The notes: a model not told the origin generated them from the letters alone. A DNA stretch of 64,000 nucleotides from Lineus longissimus (GCF_910592395.1 NC_088312.1:16127292-16191291); one strand, 5' to 3'. Positions 1-12,389 are shown, counted from the stretch's first letter. Made by a program: numbers and translations.

Positions 1-570
1 GGTAATAACACCACATAAGTTTCAGGTCTGTCACTCACTCGGTTCTTAATTTACGGGGTGGAATACAAATCACCAAGTCGGGGACCTGGTGGCCATCTTT
101 GATTTCGGGTCTGGCCCAAAATCGATAGGGAACCTCCCCTACCATAGACCATTACACCACAAAAGTTTGAAGACTGTTGGACCTCCGGTTCTCCAGTTAA
201 CGAGCGGAATGCGAAAATCTAAGATGGTGGCTGGCGGCCATCTTTGATTTCGGGTCGAGCCCAAAATCGATATGGAACCTCCCCTACCATAGACCATCAC
301 ACCACAAAAGTTTGAAGACTGTTGGACCTCTGGTTCTCTTGTAAACGAGCGGAATGCGAAAATCTAAGATGGCGGCTGGCGGCCATATTGGATTTTGGAA
401 CACGCCAAAAAACAATAGGGACCCTTTGACACACTAGGCCTACACCCCCTAAAAATTTCAAGTCAGCCGAGCAAGGGGTTCTTGAGTTATAGTCTGGAAT
501 TCAGTGCGGCGGACGCGGACGCGGCGGCGGCGGCCGGAAACCACCCAAGTACATAATGCCCCCACTTTAG
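1..570. mobile_element. Family C tandem-module element, 3' part
   Basis: A 146-base unit is repeated: the block beginning CCATCTTTGATTTCGGGTC recurs at 92 and 238, and a diverged version starts at 384. The module run is followed by a GCG/GAC-rich microsatellite (about 507-535) and then by a short imperfect hairpin (ATAATGCC ... GGCATAAT, about 553-582). Modules, microsatellite and terminal hairpin are the same order seen in families A and B of this window. The 5' end lies outside the window. Each unit carries an AAGATGGNGGC motif. No protein is encoded. Confidence 0.6.
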
Positions 571-799
571 CAGAGGCATAATAATCAATGCTCCCTATTC
601 CGCTGAAACGGAACCATACCGTTTTTTCCAGTAAGTCTCTTATAACTGCTGGACGACGGAAGACAACACGCTATTGATACCGGTATAAAAGTGTTCATGT
701 CGTACAAGATGAAAATATTGCACGTCATCCAGTACACTTTGTACCCTTCACAATTTACAGCAATTTTTATAGCCTGACAAAAAAAATGCCCCTTCTTCT

Positions 800-1874
800 A
801 ATGAAATGGTCAGGGCCATTGTGCTCACCTCATGTGGAGGAAAGATGGATAAAGATCATGGTATTGTGTCATGTAGTGTTAGGTTTGATGTAGGTCCAAG
901 CAATTACAATTTCCCCAAAATGGCCAATTTACAGTACATTTGACCTCTGTGACCTTGAAAAGTAGGTCAAATCAAAGAAGACCCGGGTGACACATTAAAT
1001 GGTTGTTAGAATTAGATGTACCTATGATATAAAATTGGTGCCAATCAGGCAAGTAATTAAGGAATAATAGAATTTTGGATTTGGCCCCCTCCCTGGAGGC
1101 CAAACGGCAAATCAGATCAGACCAAACTTCGGTACCTGAGATCACCTGACCAAGGGGTACAAGTGTACTTAATTTGTGATCAAAAGTCATTGCGGTTAAG
1201 AAACGTGCCATAGTTATGGCCTGACGGCCATTTTACGCCATTTGACCTCTGTGACCTTGAAAGTAGGTCAAATTAAAAACCTGTGTGACATATACTGTAT
1301 GGTGGTTAGACGTACCTATGATATCAAATTGGTGGCAATCGGGCAAGAAGTTAAGGAATAATCACATTTTTAAGGTTTTTGGATTATGCCCCCTGATGGT
1401 CAAGTGGTGAATCATATTGGAGCGAACTTCGGTCCCTGAGATCACCTGACTAAGGGGTACATGTGTACCAAATTTGGGATCACCAGTCATTGCAGTTTAG
1501 AAACGTGCCATGGTTACAACCTTACGGTCAATTTACGCCATTTGACCTCTGTGACCTTGAAAAGTTGATCAAATCAAAAACCCGTATGATATGTGATGTA
1601 TCCTTGCTTGAAGTACCTACCATAAAATTTTTATTGAAAACGGATCCTGAACAAGAGACATATCACACTTTTTATGTTTTCAGTTTTGGCCCCCTGGTGG
1701 CGAAGTCATGAACCAGAAATTCAGTCACAGAGTACCTCTGACCTAGTTGGTCATGTGCACAAAGTTTCAAGTTCATAGCTCTAGCGGTTAAGAAACGTGC
1801 CACAGGATACGACGACGACGACAGACGACGGACACAGGGCTAGTCTATTGTATAGACTCCCCTAACGGTGAGCC
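800..1874 (+). mobile_element. Family A element, copy A1 (Helentron-like, non-autonomous)
   Basis: It starts with the family tip AATGAAATGG followed by GGGCCATTGTGCTCACC and ends GGTGAGCC plus an A-run. Inside are three ~300 bp modules, each with TGACCTCTGTGACCTTGA (941, 1243, 1543), a CCCCCTGGTGG-type block and the phrase AAGAAACGTGCCA. A GAC-type microsatellite (about 1810-1840) precedes the 3' end. There is no transposase. The 5' GCTCACC and 3' GGTGAGC are complementary. The Helentron/HINE assignment is by structure only. Confidence 0.65.
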
Positions 1875-2045
1875 AAAAAGCCCATAGCAAAATCCATCAT
1901 TGCTATGTGGAGGAAGTTCAAATCTCCCGCCATTGAGACTTCACAGCGACCATGACGTCATAATTTATGCCGAAAGAAATTTTTGGAAAATCACACAAAC
2001 TCATTGATTAGTTGTCACAGTCAATTATATGTTGTTAAAAACAGA

Positions 2046-2766
2046 TTAACCCTTTCGCTGCGCCGCTCAAAATTATTTCAATATTGATTCCTTGCTGCCC
2101 CCAAAATACTGTAAAAGCCAATTTTAACATAGGTAACTTTGAGGCCAATATACGCCTGAAGGAGAAGAGATAGAGATTTTAACTATTGGAAAAGGTTGTT
2201 GGGGACAGCATGGACTTTCAAATTATGCAGTTGTTAATAACCTGAAATTATGTTAATCAACTAATTAACGCTAATTAATATTAATTAACGAGGAAAAAAT
2301 AAGATTTTTCATCTTGACCCCTATCACTATCACCCCCCTCGGACCCTGAATCACGCACACTATCATCCCCATGCATGCTGTGTACATCGGCATTTTGTTC
2401 AGAATCATAATCAGACTCGTCTTCTAACGCCTCGAATTCACTGTCACTGTCAGCGAATATTTCATCAATTATTGATTCTGCAGTTCGTCGAACACGTGAC
2501 TGAGCCATTTAAATTTGTTTACAAAACTTTGGACTCAAAATATCGGCTAAACTTTACATAAAAACACCGAAGTTTTCAATCAGAAATCGGAAGTTCTAGC
2601 GGTAAACAACATGGCAGGACACCTAGCGACAAGTTTCTGTACTAATTTTCTATTGAAAACATCGTCTGCTTCAGGTCTCTCCCAAGTCGCAGTTCTCCGT
2701 ACATCCGCACAGATCGGAAATTTTTTTTGGTCGCAAAAAAGCGTACATCCGCAGCGAAAGGGTTAA
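2046..2766 (-). mobile_element. piggyBac-type deletion derivative with TTAA duplication
   Basis: TTAA at 2046-2049 and 2763-2766 flanks a perfect 13-base terminal inverted repeat, CCCTTTCGCTGCG at 2050-2062 and its complement at 2750-2762. TTAA duplication with CCC-starting inverted repeats is the hallmark of piggyBac transposons. A second copy of the near-terminal motif CGTACATCCGCA lies inside the right end (about 2697 and 2742). The internal 0.7 kb keeps only the start of a transposase-like reading frame, so the element would depend on an enzyme supplied elsewhere. It abuts the fold-back element at 2767, sharing the right TTAA. Confidence 0.8.
2281..2508 (-). pseudogene. Acidic N-terminal remnant of a piggyBac-like transposase
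   Basis: A 75-codon frame starts at an ATG at 2508 on the minus strand and stops at 2281. It is strongly acidic, with runs such as DSDSEFEALEDESDYDSE, and has no catalytic motif. Acidic, serine-rich N-termini are usual in piggyBac transposases, and the frame lies wholly within a TTAA/CCCTTT-bounded element in the expected orientation. The rest of the enzyme, including the three catalytic aspartates, is absent. Interpretation as a transposase start is inference from context; similarity on its own is weak. Whether it is expressed is unknown. Confidence 0.5.
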
Positions 2767-3440
2767 GGGATCACGTCCAAAGTCCGCAAGGTGAATATTT
2801 GGGGCGAAAATTCGCCTGGTCGAATATCGCCACAATCATTCGCCTCATTTGGCACAGAGGTTTGAGGTTGTTAGTATTATGGTATGCATTCCGAAGGAGT
2901 GTGGCGGAATGTACCGAATCATACAGCTAATCATAGTTAGGCTTATGTTTCCAAGTCTCAGCCCAGCAATCAGTACCTAATCATATGTAGTATCTAGTCA
3001 TCCTAAACAGCGTCCACCAGCGCCCACTAGCATCCACCAGGTTTAAAGTCGGGTATAAAGTCATCCAAATAAAATTTAGTGGCCATAAACGTAATAAGTA
3101 CACCATAGAAAACACATTTCCTGAAAATGTCATGACTTTTGGGAGTAAGATAAGAGAGATGTTGTCTAAAATTTAATCACAGGGCTCCTGTTGTATTGGG
3201 AAGTCCTATCATTTCCTCCAAGTCAAATCCAACATGGCCACTGACTGAGTGGTGGACGCTGGTACATTTTAGACAACAACTTGCTATTAAATCAAGCACA
3301 CAAATGTCACAAAACGATCAGGAAATGTCCTGCTTATTTTGTTTATGACCATTAGATTTTACTTTGATGGCTTTAAGTATGTGTTTAAACCTGGTGGACT
3401 CTGGTGATTATCGCGTGCAGACTTTGGACGTGATCCTTAA
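2763..3440. mobile_element. Fold-back (inverted-repeat) element flanked by TTAA
   Basis: GGGATCACGTCCAAAGTC at 2767 is matched by its complement at about 3419-3436, each next to TTAA (2763-2766 and 3437-3440). A second pair of matching arms is CCACCAGGTTTAAA near 3035 and its complement near 3390, and further pieces (ATTTCCTGA; GTTGTCTAAAAT) match between the arms. The left arm contains about 220 extra bases (2800-3020) missing from the right arm. No coding capacity is seen. The left TTAA is also the right flank of the piggyBac-type element, so the two are nested. Confidence 0.6.
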
Positions 3441-5219
3441 ATACCATTTAAACACTTGAAAGCTTTAGGGAGTTTGCTTGTGTCAAATGAGGACTAAAAC
3501 AATTGGTAAAATTCATGTACAGTATACACTATGTAGATACATTGTTGATCATCGCTGCATAGACACCATGCATTAATGTACACAAACTCGTACCGGGACT
3601 TGGTGTCAGCAGATAGACCGCAAAATAGCATCCATTATATAGGCCGTAAGGATGTGTACCTTTTTTCAGGTACCGTGGTACCAGCTGAGATAGAGTTTTT
3701 GTTCCATGTATTGCCATAGCACCTTCCCACTCCGGGAGCCCAGAATGGCTTGATGAGAATATGGACAACCTTGTTTCATTGACGTTTTGCACTGCACTGA
3801 GTAAATGGCAGTTTAAAAACGAAAAGATACTTGAATCCTAAATGCATGAAAAAAAACGAAAATATCGGGGAGAGAGAGAGAGAGAGAAAACCAGTGAAAA
3901 CAAGGAAGACTGCCCTTTTACATGTAGGCGTGGGCGGTCTTACTAATATAAAGCACACATCTCATTTGGAGGTCAGGAGAGTGTTGAATCAGAACAACCG
4001 GCAATCCACGACTGCTTATACCTCCATATCTTGAATCCATATAAACCTCATCATCCCCATATGACTTTTTGTCATGTACGCCACACCGATGGAAGATAAC
4101 TTGTGAAAACCTTCCTGAGGATTGTTCTGCTCGGGACGAGCTGGTTGAGAGCGAGATATGATTGACTGAATAATGAACAACGTATCTCAGAAAAGAAAAG
4201 TTACCCATTTTAAGAATCTCAATGTAGATCATCTTTGCAGGACAAACAAGAAACAGGTTCGAGTAGGCTGTGGGCCTATTCCTAAAAGGAGCTTAACCAA
4301 CATTCGAGAAGCAATTTAAAAATGTCCTTTATCATGATTAGCATTAAGCTCCTCAAATCGCAATATTATGATACTTCATATGAAGTCATTAAAGAAAGTT
4401 GCTCCTAAATGTGGTTGATATTAGTGATGTGAAAATCAATTTCTTCTGGGTGTACAGCACTTGAACTTCCCTTAGTTGATAGTTGGCGCCACTTAATGCC
4501 AGTTGTCATTTTGACAAGATCTCTCAGCAATGTCATTGCCAGTCAAGCTAGAAATGAACTGCAGATCAGATTCGTGCCTGGACATCAAGTGTCACTTTCA
4601 TAATCCATTCCTTCTCAGCATTGTTGATTGCCTAAAGAAGCACCAGACATCTGCCTAATGGCAACACATTATGTTACTTTGTCAGTAGGCGTGATTAGAG
4701 AGAACGACGATACAATGCATTCTCCTGCAGGTGGAGTGAGCTAATCAAGCTAAATCTTCACCTTTTATCATCATGCCTTCTTTTAACTAGTATTAATGGC
4801 CAATCAGGTAACTATTGATCTTGCTTAAGACGACACGGTTTGCGCATCATTTACGACTCCCCCACTCACTTCAACTTAGACTTAGAGAAAGAAGTAACGG
4901 TCGTCTGATGGCAACTTCGATTAAACTGAACTGTCAAATGTTTTTACATCAATAAACCATGTGTACTGAACGGTAATATTTTAAATCCTGGATCGAGCCA
5001 GGGCTTCAGGCGGAAATTCGTCATTTAAATGGAATTGAACAAATCACTAGAAAACAGTTATTTAACACTTCAACAATCACAGAACATAAGTATAAATAAA
5101 TTGTGTTCTCTAATCTGCTAAATCTTCCCACCACAATTCGTATTAGTCAAAACTTCTAAAATGTTGTGATTTTTACTCTACAGATTAAGATATTGCTTTC
5201 GTTTTTTTGGATAGAAATC
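3441..5219. other. Unassigned DNA
   Basis: No recognisable gene or element. The only clear structure is a short (GA)n microsatellite at about 3868-3886. Open frames here are short and unlike known domains. Confidence 0.5.
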
Positions 5220-5995
5220 TTTTTTTCCAGGCAAACCAATACGGAAACTCCCCTACATTCGGCCATCACACCATAGAAGTTTCAGGTCAGGTTGTCAGGC
5301 GTTTAGGTTGTTAGTCAAGGGACCAATGATGAACTTTTGAACTTTGCTCTCTATGACTTTGAAAATTGGGTGCAGCAAAAAAACTCATGAGACATATGGT
5401 GTATCAGCAGCAGATACACCTACCAAATTAATTTCATGAACTTTTGTTGAGTTGTAAAGGAGAAAGCGCAATTCTTCTGTTTTCAGCAAACACCCTCTGG
5501 TGGTGAAAGCGTGAATCAGATCTACAAGATTTTCAATATCCAACAGATCCTACTGATATGCTACACATTAACCTCATATGAAAAAAAATCTTGAGGAAGT
5601 CTCAAGTTAGAGGGTTTACATTGTTGGTCAAGGGACCAGTGATGCACTTTGGCTAAAACGAAAAACTCATGGGACATAATGATGTATCCTTAGCAGATAC
5701 ACCTACCACATAAATTTCATGAAATTGCGTGGAGTTTTAAAGGAGAAAGTGCAATTTTTCTATTTTCAGCAAATGCCCCCTGGTGGGGAAATCGTGAATC
5801 GGATCAACGCAATTTTCATTAGCGAACAGCGCCAAGCGTTATGCTCCACATTAACTCATGTGAATTCGGCAGCGAAAGTCATTTTTGCAAAAATCGTTGC
5901 AGCATCTCCACCATCCGGGGATAAACATGTACCTAATTTTGTCTCAAAAACATTTCGAACAAATGCAAACCTCCTTCTTGCTAGTTACTAAATAA
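5220..5995. repeat. Family D tandem modules, two diverged copies
   Basis: A ~313-base unit occurs twice. Matching landmarks are GTCAAGGGACCA (about 5316 and 5629), AGCAGATACACCTACCA (about 5408 and 5690), AAAGGAGAAAG (about 5457 and 5740) and CCCTCTGGTGG / CCCCCTGGTGG (about 5490 and 5776). The layout resembles family A modules and is probably distantly related, but family A's GACCTTGA block is largely lost. Confidence 0.5.
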
Positions 5996-6014
5996 GTTTT
6001 GTTTTGTTCATTCC

Positions 6015-7470
6015 ATAGGAGGAACTAAGAAAAGTCCTTATGGCAGCACCGGCCAAGTCCTGCCGTCTAGATCCGATCCCTACCTGGCTCTTACGTAAAT
6101 GTTTGAGCGTGCTACTTCCAGTGCTCGTTCGCATTATCAACAAGTCTCTCCTGCTTGGTGAAGTTCCTGCTTCTATGAAGCATGCTCTCATTACACCTTT
6201 GCTGAAAAAGCCATAACTGGATCAAAATGAACTGTCAAATTACAGACCCATATCGAACCTCACTTTCCTCTCTAAATTACTAGAGAGAGTGGTTGCACTG
6301 AGGCTGAAGCAGCACATGTCGTCAGAGGGGTTATATGAGCCGCACCAGTCGGCCTACCGTGAACACCATAGTACTGAAACAGTGTTAGTGAAAGTTGTCA
6401 ATGATATTCTTTGTGCTCTTGACTCTCAAAATGAAGCGGTGCTTGTGCTTCTTGATTTGTCGGCTGCATTTGACAATGTGGACCATGCTCTCCTTTTGAG
6501 ACGACTGCAGAACAGAATAGGACTCTCTGGCAGTGCACTGAAGTGGTTCTCGTCATATCCCCATGACCGTATGGTCTCAGTGTGCATAAATGGATGTACA
6601 TCAGACAGTGTTGCATTGTCAACAGGTGTTCCTCAGGGCTCGGTATTGGGGCCAGTCCTTTTCAACGTGTACACATTGCCACTTGGAGATGTGATGAGTG
6701 TCCATGATGTGCATTCCTACGATATGTATGCGGACGATAATCAGCTACTTGGAGCCTTCCCCAATGGAAAAGTTAAACAGGGTTTGTCTTCTGTTGGAAA
6801 TGTTGAATTCTGCATTCAAAGCATTGGAATGTGGCTAGTTGCAAACAACCTACGTTTTAACGGTCCAAAAACAGAGCTTATGGCGATTTCCTCGACTAGA
6901 CGAACTCCGTGCATCTCTACAATAACTGTCGATGGAGAAGTGATAAAGAGTTCTGATTTCCTAAGAGATATTGGTGGCTGGTTGGACAGTCACATGAACA
7001 TGACTGTTCACGGGAAGGAAGTCTGTAAAAGTGCATTTGCCAACTTGCACTCCATTGCTGGTTGCCAGTTCACTTGCGCATTGAGTACAAAATCATCAAC
7101 TTGACGCATAAAATCTTCCATGGAAGGGCACCAGTTTACCTTGAACAGCTGCTTAAATGTCTGGATTGCCCACGTACGACGTGTTCGATGGACGAAGGTT
7201 CCTCGAAATTAGCCGTAAAACGAACAAAGACACTTTACGGGGATCGCAGTTTCTCAGCGTCCTCGGCACGGCTGTGGAATAAGTTGCCGACGGAACTAAC
7301 TGCGATTGACAATCAGGACACATTTAGGAAGCGCTTGAAGTGTTGGCTGTTCGAGAGGCATTATCAGTGACAATGAGTGGAAATCAACAAATAGCGCTTA
7401 AACAGCAATGCGTTCTGAGTAGCGCTATACAAATACTAGACATTATTATATTATTATCATTATTATATCC
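6015..7470 (+). pseudogene. L2/CR1-group LINE copy 1, 5'-truncated, broken reverse transcriptase
   Basis: This is the 3' part of the second ORF of a non-LTR retrotransposon. Reverse-transcriptase landmarks appear in order: LDPIPTWLLRKC, SNYRPISNL, LLDLSAAFDNVDHA, GVPQGSVLGP and YADDN (6727-6738). One in-frame TAA lies just before the SNYRPIS block (about 6211), and the frame breaks near 7065, where a stretch of roughly 75 residues present in copy 2 (29.7 kb) is missing. The frame then resumes to 7370 with the usual C-terminal FRKRLK...LF ending. The tail has GCGCTATACAAAT followed by ATT-rich repeats, typical of L2 3' ends. The element cannot make an active enzyme. Confidence 0.85.
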
Positions 7471-8030
7471 ACTCAATCTGTTGCTCTGTGATCTTTAACT
7501 GATAATCATTCCCATCGCAGGGAAGGACAAACACTTCTTACAAGAGCCTACAAGATTGTGTAATAACAACAAGTACTGCAGGGTGTGCCTCAGTTTTCAA
7601 CATTTCAGCCAATGAGAGTGCATGTTAGATAGGGCGATTGTTTTCAACATTGACTGCGATGCTAGGAAAGAGGTAAGAGTTGTTTTGATTAGGCGGAATG
7701 GAGTGCTAGGTGGTAAAATAATTCAAAATAAGGCAGGGCCTCTCTATCTTTACGGTAAGAAAGCCACCTTATAAGACACCACATAATGCATCTGTAAGGT
7801 AAATCAGGGTATTTGTAGCCTCGGTCTAACTGTAGCCCCTGGCAATGTTTTAGATTCATATTCCGGTAACCATGGAATTATTCAGCCAACCCAAGTATTA
7901 ATATGAAAGAGGTGACTCTTGAGTATCACACCATCAATAGTTTTGAACTATGCAAATGTTGTGTAAGAGCTTTGGCTATAAGAAGTAAACCTAGAGCCTG
8001 GCGGCTATGATAGCTTCGCTTGGTTGACAG
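7471..8030. other. Unassigned DNA with a GGCC-type element tip
   Basis: No gene seen. At about 7989 the sequence AGAGCCTGGCGGCTATGATAGCTTCGCT resembles in layout the 5' tips of families A and B, and a close relative occurs at about 54760. The matching 3' end was not found. Confidence 0.35.
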
Positions 8031-8483
8031 TTACAGTGTGTCAGACATGTCAATCAGACTGCTTGCTACAAATTTATTTAATTGACGTCCTGATTGGACT
8101 TCATGATCAGGTTGCGGTTCTTTGATACACAATACCATACGCAACAAGTGCACTTGTCTCAGGTCAGCATGGTCTGGAATAAGCCATGTCACCTGCAGGT
8201 TATTTAGGTCATTTATAATGAAACGAGCGGGGCGTTCAGAGTTAGTCTCGTGCGTAACCCACGAGTCTAACATTAGTGCAACACACGATGTATACACGTT
8301 GGAAGGAACGGAATAAACGGAGACTACAACAGCTCTTCTATTCTCTGTACGTCCCCCTTCTATACAACGATACAGTGCAAAGCGTGTAGTGGAAAGGCCA
8401 GCAGCAGGGGTGAACGCGGCAGAAGTTTCATTCATGCACGCAAACACCGCATGTTTTTTGGGGAATACCTCGAATGACGTCAT
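8031..8483 (-). CDS. Hypothetical 150-codon open frame, not recognised
   Basis: An ATG at 8483 on the minus strand opens 150 codons to a stop at 8031. I do not recognise a domain. There is no clear signal peptide or membrane segment, composition is mixed, and no repeat families overlap it. It is longer than most chance frames here, but a single open frame in an animal genome with no splice or homology support is weak evidence. It could equally be a chance frame or a decayed exon. Confidence 0.15.
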   Translation of the reverse strand: MTSFEVFPKKHAVFACMNETSAAFTPAAGLSTTRFALYRCIEGGRTENRRAVVVSVYSVPSNVYTSCVALMLDSWVTHETNSERPARFIINDLNNLQVTWLIPDHADLRQVHLLRMVLCIKEPQPDHEVQSGRQLNKFVASSLIDMSDTL

Positions 8484-9192
8484 GTATTTTGAAATTTAGC
8501 GCTCTAAAAGTAAAGATCGAGGGCTTTCCGGTGATAAGCGGATGAACCACCAATGCACTTTTCCGGCATCCGCCACTTTTTCTCGATTTCATTTTTCGCT
8601 CGGGATTTTATTAACAAATTGGAAAGGTTAGGATAATCGATTCGAGACTTTAGACCTGCATATTAGAAGTACTTAACTTTGTGATCATTAAGTTTTAGCT
8701 TACGCGGGATCAAGCATTATATATCCGTGCGCATGAACAAATTTTATTGCAGGTTCGTTCGTTGGTAGAGAAAAAGATACTACGCGTCATCTATGTACAT
8801 GCAGCTGCATGTAAACTCCGTCTTCGGGGTGATCAGGTTATCCTACATGATTTTCGGCGTACTAATTTCCTAATGGTTTCAACGATAAAAAGACTGTATG
8901 CGATAAGCTTCGCTGGCAATTAAAAGCTAAAAATCTGATACATGAAGCGTATCAGGTACATGCACAAACAGAGCATTGATATATTTGAAACTTGGTTCAG
9001 GTGATCAGTATTGAGCGTAGAGAATGTTGTATGTGGCATTTGATGTCATTATGAAAAGTCAATTTTTTAGAGACACTTTTCTGACCAAGATACCCATGGG
9101 GTACTTGTAGCTCGATAAATAGCTCGATATATCATGTCACAAATCATTAAGATGCTAGTTTCTTCATTCTTATACACATCCTGAGGAAATTA
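8484..9192. other. Unassigned DNA
   Basis: AT-rich intergenic sequence between the hypothetical frame and the inverted-repeat element at 9193. Nothing recognisable. Confidence 0.5.
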
Positions 9193-10156
9193 GAGGTTAA
9201 CGCAAAGAGGATACCGCGGTGACGTCACATCACGTGATCCCGACCCATATTAGTGATCGCTATGGCCAATCAGATTCAGTCTACTGACAGCACCAGCACT
9301 GAACACATCTCCACGTCTCACTGTCTGGTGCGCTCCTGTACACAAAAACACCAATAGACATGAAATATTGCAATACCTAGTATGGATTCTTCCTGTGTAA
9401 AATAAAATTTACAGAGCAGATTAACTTCCACGAATAAAAAAGACGTTTGGCGTGGCCATAGTGCGGAAATAATGTCTCCGCTAAAATACACTACGAAATA
9501 CACTAGGCAATGCACTACGCAATATACAGTAGAGATGCAGTTGAGTTTGTTATTGTTTTGACTTAGGAGCTCGCCCATATCATAATATATTCATGTATTC
9601 ATGAAGTATGAACTCATTTCTGTCACATACAACTCTAAGAACAGTCAATTTCTCCTTAAATCATCACCGAAACAGCGATATCCGCAGGAAGATTTCGTTC
9701 TAGTGTCCGAAAATGCATGATCTTACAGGGGCGCTAACTCGACAAATAGAGGGGATCTATGGGGATCTATGCGAGTTTTAGGTATTACAGGTCTCGAACT
9801 TGTAAAATCTGTAAACATGACTCCAAATCCCATTATGATAATGAAGAGATTGCCCCATATCTGGGAGACTGTTTTGAAACCATCGCTAATTTTGGAAGAT
9901 CGGTGCCCGGCTATTTGGTTTAAAAAACCCTATTTTTCCCCATCAAAACAGCACTTTTCATTATTCAAATGATAGCTTATTGTCTGAAGACTTATTTCAT
10001 AGCAGAAAAGTACTAATAACTCTGATTTGATGCGAAAAATCTAACTTTTTTGATGACTTGATTTTCCCTTGGCCGTGGATCGAGTTTGTTTACAATATGC
10101 AGCGCCATCTTGGAAAAAGCCGTGACGTCACCGCGGTATCCTCCTTGAGGTTAACG
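9193..10156. mobile_element. 0.95 kb inverted-repeat element with 10-base direct repeats
   Basis: The 10-mer GAGGTTAACG occurs at 9193-9202 and again at 10147-10156. Just inside are complementary ends sharing the perfect 21-mer that begins AGGATACCGCGG and ends TGACGTCAC (right-hand complement at about 10122-10142). A 10-base target duplication with long inverted repeats suggests a Mutator-like MITE. Because TTAA sits inside the duplicated 10-mer, a TTAA-targeting (piggyBac-type) origin is the alternative. No transposase frame. Both ends carry a palindromic TGACGTCA (CRE/ATF-like) site. Confidence 0.65.
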
Positions 10157-11745
10157 TTCGCTTCTCCGGCCCTGCACACAAACCCCTGAGACATTTGCCC
10201 TCGTTTGGTGAATTAGTCTGCGCAGAAGTAAGTGCGCCCAATCACAGCGTCGCCTACATATGAGTCTAGGAATATCAAAAACGATATCCAAAGTCGCATT
10301 CATTCTTCGGCGCAGTGGATAGTAGTGATAGTAGTCCTACACTATGCCTGAATGTTATCGCTGCTTTGGAGAATGACTCGCATTTGATCATGCCGATAAC
10401 AAGAGGCAGTGTCACCTTCAAGGTGTGCACAGCAATCTCGATTCAAAGAGATCTCAGTGTGGTTTTCATTCATACAAATCATAGAAGTATATAATAGTAC
10501 TAGAACTGAGGTTGACGAGACCAGCATTTTTCATGGTACATTTCATAACCATTACATGTAAGTGATGCCAGCTATAGCTGAGCCATACTTGAAACTACAG
10601 TTTTTAATGGCACACAACAAGATCGTCAGGCGATCCAGAATATCAGAAGCTGTTGTCTGACACAAGGTGTAATTTATAACATAAGTGGTAGATAGAACTT
10701 TGTGTTTTACATCAGTTTGAAATCAGTCAGATTTGCGATGACATTGTTTGAATTGTTGGTGAGTGATTGCATTGATCATTATTATGTGTTCAATAAATAC
10801 CGTTTGTGTATGTTTTGATACCATCAACATCTCGTCATCAACATAGATTGGAATAATATTGAAAGTTTTATTACCAATAAAGACCATAAACCTGAGAAAA
10901 AAATGTTTTCATACATAAAAAAACATGCAATTTGTAACTTTAGGTAGGGGCCACAAATAACAAATGGCCACGGGGTATTTGTGGCCCCTGACCACAAGTC
11001 TTGTATTGCTCTCAGTGGCATTGTTTTAGATTAAGTGCCCTGAATTACAGGCTGTAAAATTGGAAGAGGTGCCACTACAGGATGCAGGCCGGTTTAAGTG
11101 AAGCTGCCTGGAAATCTCTTGCATAGCAAAACTAAGGTGAAAAAGGGGCTACAAATACCCCACTTTACCTTATAATACAGAAATCATTGCTCCCTATGCA
11201 TGTGTGACTGGCATCAAAATGGAATAACACCATGATGCGAGGATCTCACACTCGAAGTCATTCCTTAGACAATAGGGAGGTTGAGAACAGCGACTTATCA
11301 AGGATCCTTAATCGTATACAGATAAAACACTGTAGAAAGAGTAAACATTTTGTGTTCATTTCAGTCGTATTATACGTGTAAATTCCCTGATCTCAACCTC
11401 CCTGATACGACTTACTCATTTGGGACAAAAATGTACAAAAAAATAGTTTTGTAATGCATCATGTTGTGGTCTAAACTTAAAGAGATTTTTTTCGGTGGTT
11501 TATACAACAGCTTGAATGCTGACTTTGAGTGCTAGCTTTGACAACTGCTGGCGCTACTAGAGCTTGCACACAATGGTCATACATACATGTAGCGATGGTC
11601 TTACCTTATTTGGATCCATTGGATTATCACTAAGATGCACAACAGGCCCCGGATGGGTCTTCCTTGATCTGGAAAGAAGCAAATGATGCTGACGATAAAA
11701 CAGGAATAACACAGTGTAAGCCCCCATCTAGCTCATAATGCTGCT
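10157..11745. other. Unassigned DNA with one short inverted repeat
   Basis: No gene seen. AGGGAGGTTGAGA (about 11275) and its complement TCTCAACCTCCCT (about 11390) form a ~100-base-spaced inverted repeat. Otherwise featureless. Confidence 0.4.
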
Positions 11746-11789
11746 ATAAACTATGCCATGCTTTGGGTTTCACTACACAATTTCATTAA

Positions 11790-12335
11790 ATCCATCAGAC
11801 ATGAGGTCAAACCAGTGCCTGGTGTCACACAAGGCATCACCGAGATGCATGCGGAGACCTAACTACTGGCATCAGATACCCAAACCTTCACATTTGATGG
11901 AGGAAGAGTCCAATGGAAGCTTTCTAAGGCACTTTCAGTTCATTTTAGGTGGCACAACATTTGATACCACCCAGATTCAGCAAAGGGTAAAAGACAAAAA
12001 TATTCATGAATTTTGCCAAGTTTGCACCCCATATACTCAGATTGAAAAAATTTCTGGCACAAAGCTGAATACCATGAGATAGGCAATTTAATGTACTTCT
12101 AACTTTTAGAAAAAAAATCGAGGGTCAAAACAGTGCAAAGCGGTCTATTCATCCATTGAAATGATAACACCAAAAAAGGCACATGTGAAGCGGACGGCAA
12201 ACCAGCACCTGGTGTGACCAGCAGGGAATCACTCAGATGTATGCTGAGACCAAACTACTGGCACCAGATACCCGTCCTGCACCAATGGAGGTAGAGTCCT
12301 AATGAAGCTTTCTAAAGCACTTTAGCGCATCTAAT
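11790..12335. repeat. Two diverged ~390-base repeat units
   Basis: CAAACCAG(T/C)(G/A)CCTGGTGT, GAGATGCATGCGGAGACC-type and GAAGCTTTCTAA blocks occur in the same order in 11800-11960 and 12190-12330. The units sit directly before family A copy A2 and may be diverged modules of the same element. Confidence 0.5.
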
Positions 12336-12389
12336 TCGTTTCATTACCAGGTAGGAGGTGCCAAATCCTGCTCGGTGACCAAGAATTAG

